This document shows positions 62,367 to 64,000 of a stretch of 64,000 nucleotides of DNA, one piece after another. Under the pieces are notes generated by a model. That model was not told where the DNA came from. It saw nothing but the letters and a program-made list of their open reading frames with translations, and ran no database searches. Made by a program: the position numbers and the translations under genes. How positions within the stretch are numbered: the first letter of the stretch is position 1; every line of letters starts with the position of its first letter. The stretch lies in the NCBI GenBank assembly GCA_017540825.1, contig JAFYAH010000016.1, forward strand, positions 1 to 64,000, given 5' to 3'. This stretch comes from Candidatus Methanomethylophilaceae archaeon. GTDB taxonomy: Archaea; Thermoplasmatota; Thermoplasmata; Methanomassiliicoccales; Methanomethylophilaceae.

Positions 62367-63484
62367 TGGAAATGACAGGATTCGAGTTACCGGAGTCGCT
62401 GAGCGTTTACGGCGACGAGGAGCAAGCCAAAGGACTGCTATCGAAGATCTGGGGGAAGAGGGGCGTGTTCACCTGCACCGTGGCGAACACCCGCACCTCC
62501 ACGATCCCGGGAGTTTCGGACGCCGGGGACACGCCCGAGCTGACCATGTTCACCCCTGCGGCTGACGCGGAGATACTGATCAGCGGGAAGACCACCTGCA
62601 TGAAGGGGATACCCATCAACCCGGGAGGGATACCCACGCCTGCGACCCTCACGATGGCCGCTCTGAGGCTGTCCAGCATCCCTTACTACATAGTCAACGG
62701 AGGATGCGAGATCGTGCCTTACGTGCCTTACTTCGACATGGGCGGCGAGTGTGGGGAGAAGATCACCACCGGGCACGCCGTGAAGAACGTCAGGACGGAG
62801 TACGAGAAAGGGTACATGCTCGGGGAGATGCTCGCGAGGGCGTACGACTACGTCATCGTCAGCGAGAGCTGCGCCGGAGGGACCACGACCGCCCTTGCCG
62901 TCATGATGGCCATGGGAGTGCTGAAGGAGAACCTCGTCAGCAGCAGCTCCCCCAAGAACCCCAAGGAGCTGAAGAGCAGGCTGGTGGCCGAGGCTCTGGA
63001 AGCGGCGGGAATCAGGCCCGGCGACCTTGCGGACGACCCCCTGAAGGCCATAGAGTGCGTCGGAGACCCTATGATGCCTGCGAACATCGGAATCATAGCT
63101 GGAGCGGCCAAGAGCGTGCCCGTCATCGTCGGCGGAGGGACCCAGATGGCAGCGGTCATGGCGGGAGTAGCGAAGATGCATCCCGAGGTCGTCGGCAACT
63201 TCTTCCAAGGAACGACCAGATGGCTCATGAACGACCCCAACTCCAGCATGAATAGGATCATGGACTCCATCTCCGACCGTATCCCTATAGTCTATGTTAA
63301 TGTAGACTATAGTGACAGCCCTTACGAAGGCCTGCAGGCGTACGAATGGGGCTTCATAAAAGAGGGCGTCGGGTGCGGAGGAGCCTCTGTAGGGGCCATC
63401 ATCGAATCCGAAGGGAGGATAACCTGCGAAGACCTGGTGGAAAAGGTCCACGAGCTCTACCGCGGGATCATGGGGTTCGACTGA
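62363..63484 (+). CDS. CobT-like nicotinate-nucleotide phosphoribosyltransferase (archaeal UPF0284 type)
   Basis: A 373-residue protein of the archaeal CobT-related family, which activates the lower base of cobamides. Segments include VANTRTSTIPGVSDAGDTPE, INPGGIPTPATLTMAAL, ESCAGGTTTALAVMMAMGVL and VGGGTQMAAVMAGVAKMHPE. It is third in an overlapping operon after hypF. Cobamides are essential for methylotrophic methanogenesis. Function is assigned by family only. Confidence 0.85.
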   Translation: MMEMTGFELPESLSVYGDEEQAKGLLSKIWGKRGVFTCTVANTRTSTIPGVSDAGDTPELTMFTPAADAEILISGKTTCMKGIPINPGGIPTPATLTMAALRLSSIPYYIVNGGCEIVPYVPYFDMGGECGEKITTGHAVKNVRTEYEKGYMLGEMLARAYDYVIVSESCAGGTTTALAVMMAMGVLKENLVSSSSPKNPKELKSRLVAEALEAAGIRPGDLADDPLKAIECVGDPMMPANIGIIAGAAKSVPVIVGGGTQMAAVMAGVAKMHPEVVGNFFQGTTRWLMNDPNSSMNRIMDSISDRIPIVYVNVDYSDSPYEGLQAYEWGFIKEGVGCGGASVGAIIESEGRITCEDLVEKVHELYRGIMGFD

Positions 63485-63499
63485 TTATTGCTTTAAAGA

Positions 63500-63536
63500 G
63501 CCGACCGGCCTCTCGACAGAGGGAGGCCGAATCGGC
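63500..63536. terminator. Strong hairpin between convergent cobT-like and nitroreductase genes
   Basis: GCCGA-c-CGGCCTC (63500-63512) pairs with GAGGCCG-aa-TCGGC (63523-63536). Its place in the gap between two convergent genes fits a bidirectional terminator. Confidence 0.55.
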
Positions 63537-63566
63537 ATTAGACATACTATAGTGTATAGCCTGAGC

Positions 63567-64000
63567 TCACAGTTCGACTGCAAAGCTGTCCATCGGATTC
63601 CTCTTGAAGTGCCATGCGCTGGGCTTGGAATCCTTCCACAGGAATCATGCCCTCCGGCAGATAGAATGTCTGGGCCACGGATTCCGAATCGAACCCCCTT
63701 ATCCACAGGGTGTGTATTCCCAGCTCCTCGGCCTCGAACATCATCGATGCGGCTGCTATGCTGGCGTCCTGGTCCCCGCTGCAGTACGGCCCGCTGAATC
63801 CCGCGTCGTCTATGCTCCATACGACGTTGGCATCATAGCACACCAGTATGACGGCCGACACCCCGAACCTGAAGCGGGTGGTCGAATCCACTTTCTCAAG
63901 GGCTTTCTCGCTCTTGATAATATAGAACCTCTGCGGCTGGTAGTTGCATGCGGTGGGAGCAAGACGACCAGCCTCCAGGATGAAACCCATCTTATCATCC
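63567..64000 (-). CDS. Nitroreductase-family protein, truncated by the window end and frameshifted near its 3' end
   Basis: The visible part reads GFILEAGRLAPTACNYQPQR (FMN-binding Arg/Ser region), VILVCYDANVVWS, DASIAAASMMFEAEELGIHT and TFYLPEGMIPVEGF, typical of FMN nitroreductases. From about 63630 the given frame loses similarity and ends in TAG at 63547. The adjacent frame reads AKPSAWHFKRNPMDSFAVEL and stops at TGA 63567, matching the usual C-terminus. One extra T in GGATTCC at about 63630 would explain it. The N-terminus lies beyond the window. Confidence 0.8.

Noticed and set aside
63547-63549. TAG as the native stop of the nitroreductase
   Set aside because: The frame reaching it is shifted; the family-like C-terminus ends at TGA 63567 instead.
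1-64000. CRISPR arrays, rRNA and tRNA genes
   Set aside because: No regularly spaced direct repeats, no rRNA-like stretches and no cloverleaf with a T-arm motif were found by eye in the gaps. A tRNA or CRISPR scan would be needed to exclude short or degenerate cases.

Overview
The window reads as chromosomal DNA of a methanogenic archaeon of the Methanomassiliicoccales (Thermoplasmata). Coding regions are GC-rich and the gaps between them AT-rich. Archaeal markers include type IA topoisomerase with C-terminal zinc ribbons, FEN1 with a PCNA box, ribosomal protein L40e, archaeal-type S-adenosylmethionine synthetase, both subunits of the aconitase-X-type phosphomevalonate dehydratase, a methylcobamide:CoM methyltransferase-like protein and DUF4443. 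TATA-like boxes about 25-30 bases ahead of several start codons suggest leaderless or short-leader transcripts.

The main result concerns the amber codon. Nearly every gene whose 3' end I can define stops with TGA or TAA. TAG instead interrupts five reading frames that continue in the same frame: a zinc-ribbon/helical-repeat protein (7775), an XRE-CBS regulator (27697), an ABC transporter (46858), an AraC regulator (54578) and a zinc-ribbon/Sel1/leucine-rich-repeat protein (58566). In three of them the TAG lies inside a recognisable conserved motif. The simplest reading is pyrrolysine insertion, or wholesale amber reassignment. No pyl genes lie in the window.

Layout. 0.6-8.6 kb: DinB polymerase, an ammonium transporter behind a structured leader, a MarR regulator, an IS630 remnant, an asparagine-synthase-like protein with a RelB/DinJ-like tail, and redox/hydrolase genes. 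8.6-17.7 kb: MntP, DUF1848, Ogt, HypD-HypA, Nth-FolC, an ATP-grasp ligase, a second asparagine-synthase-like protein and NikR. 17.8-33.9 kb: mostly housekeeping genes (TopA, nicotinate phosphoribosyltransferase, enolase, L40e, MAT, RNase Z, Rpe, Fen1, a prohibitin) and DUF3793 behind twin palindromes resembling DtxR/IdeR boxes. 34-45 kb: TatD, TcdA-like, rubredoxin-glutamate synthase, IleS, NhaC, an acyltransferase, and phosphomevalonate dehydratase whose small subunit is fused to a NUDIX domain. 45.2-55.1 kb: a bacterial-looking metal-chelate uptake locus with two exporter-fold ABC subunits, a FecD/FecE pair, a 1111-residue protein carrying three tandem binding domains, and a divergent AraC regulator. 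55-64 kb: fluoride channel, YbaK, aldo/keto reductase, the Sel1-LRR protein, an overlapping HypF-ApgM-CobT operon, and a nitroreductase cut by the window end.

At least two genes carry clear single-base frame breaks: the nitroreductase 3' end and the flavodoxin-like 5' end. Several others (TatD, DUF1848, two uncharacterised proteins, the acyltransferase, the dehydratase-NUDIX fusion, the second ABC subunit) have no in-frame stop at the family-typical end. Ends of these genes are approximate, and indels in the assembly are the likeliest cause.
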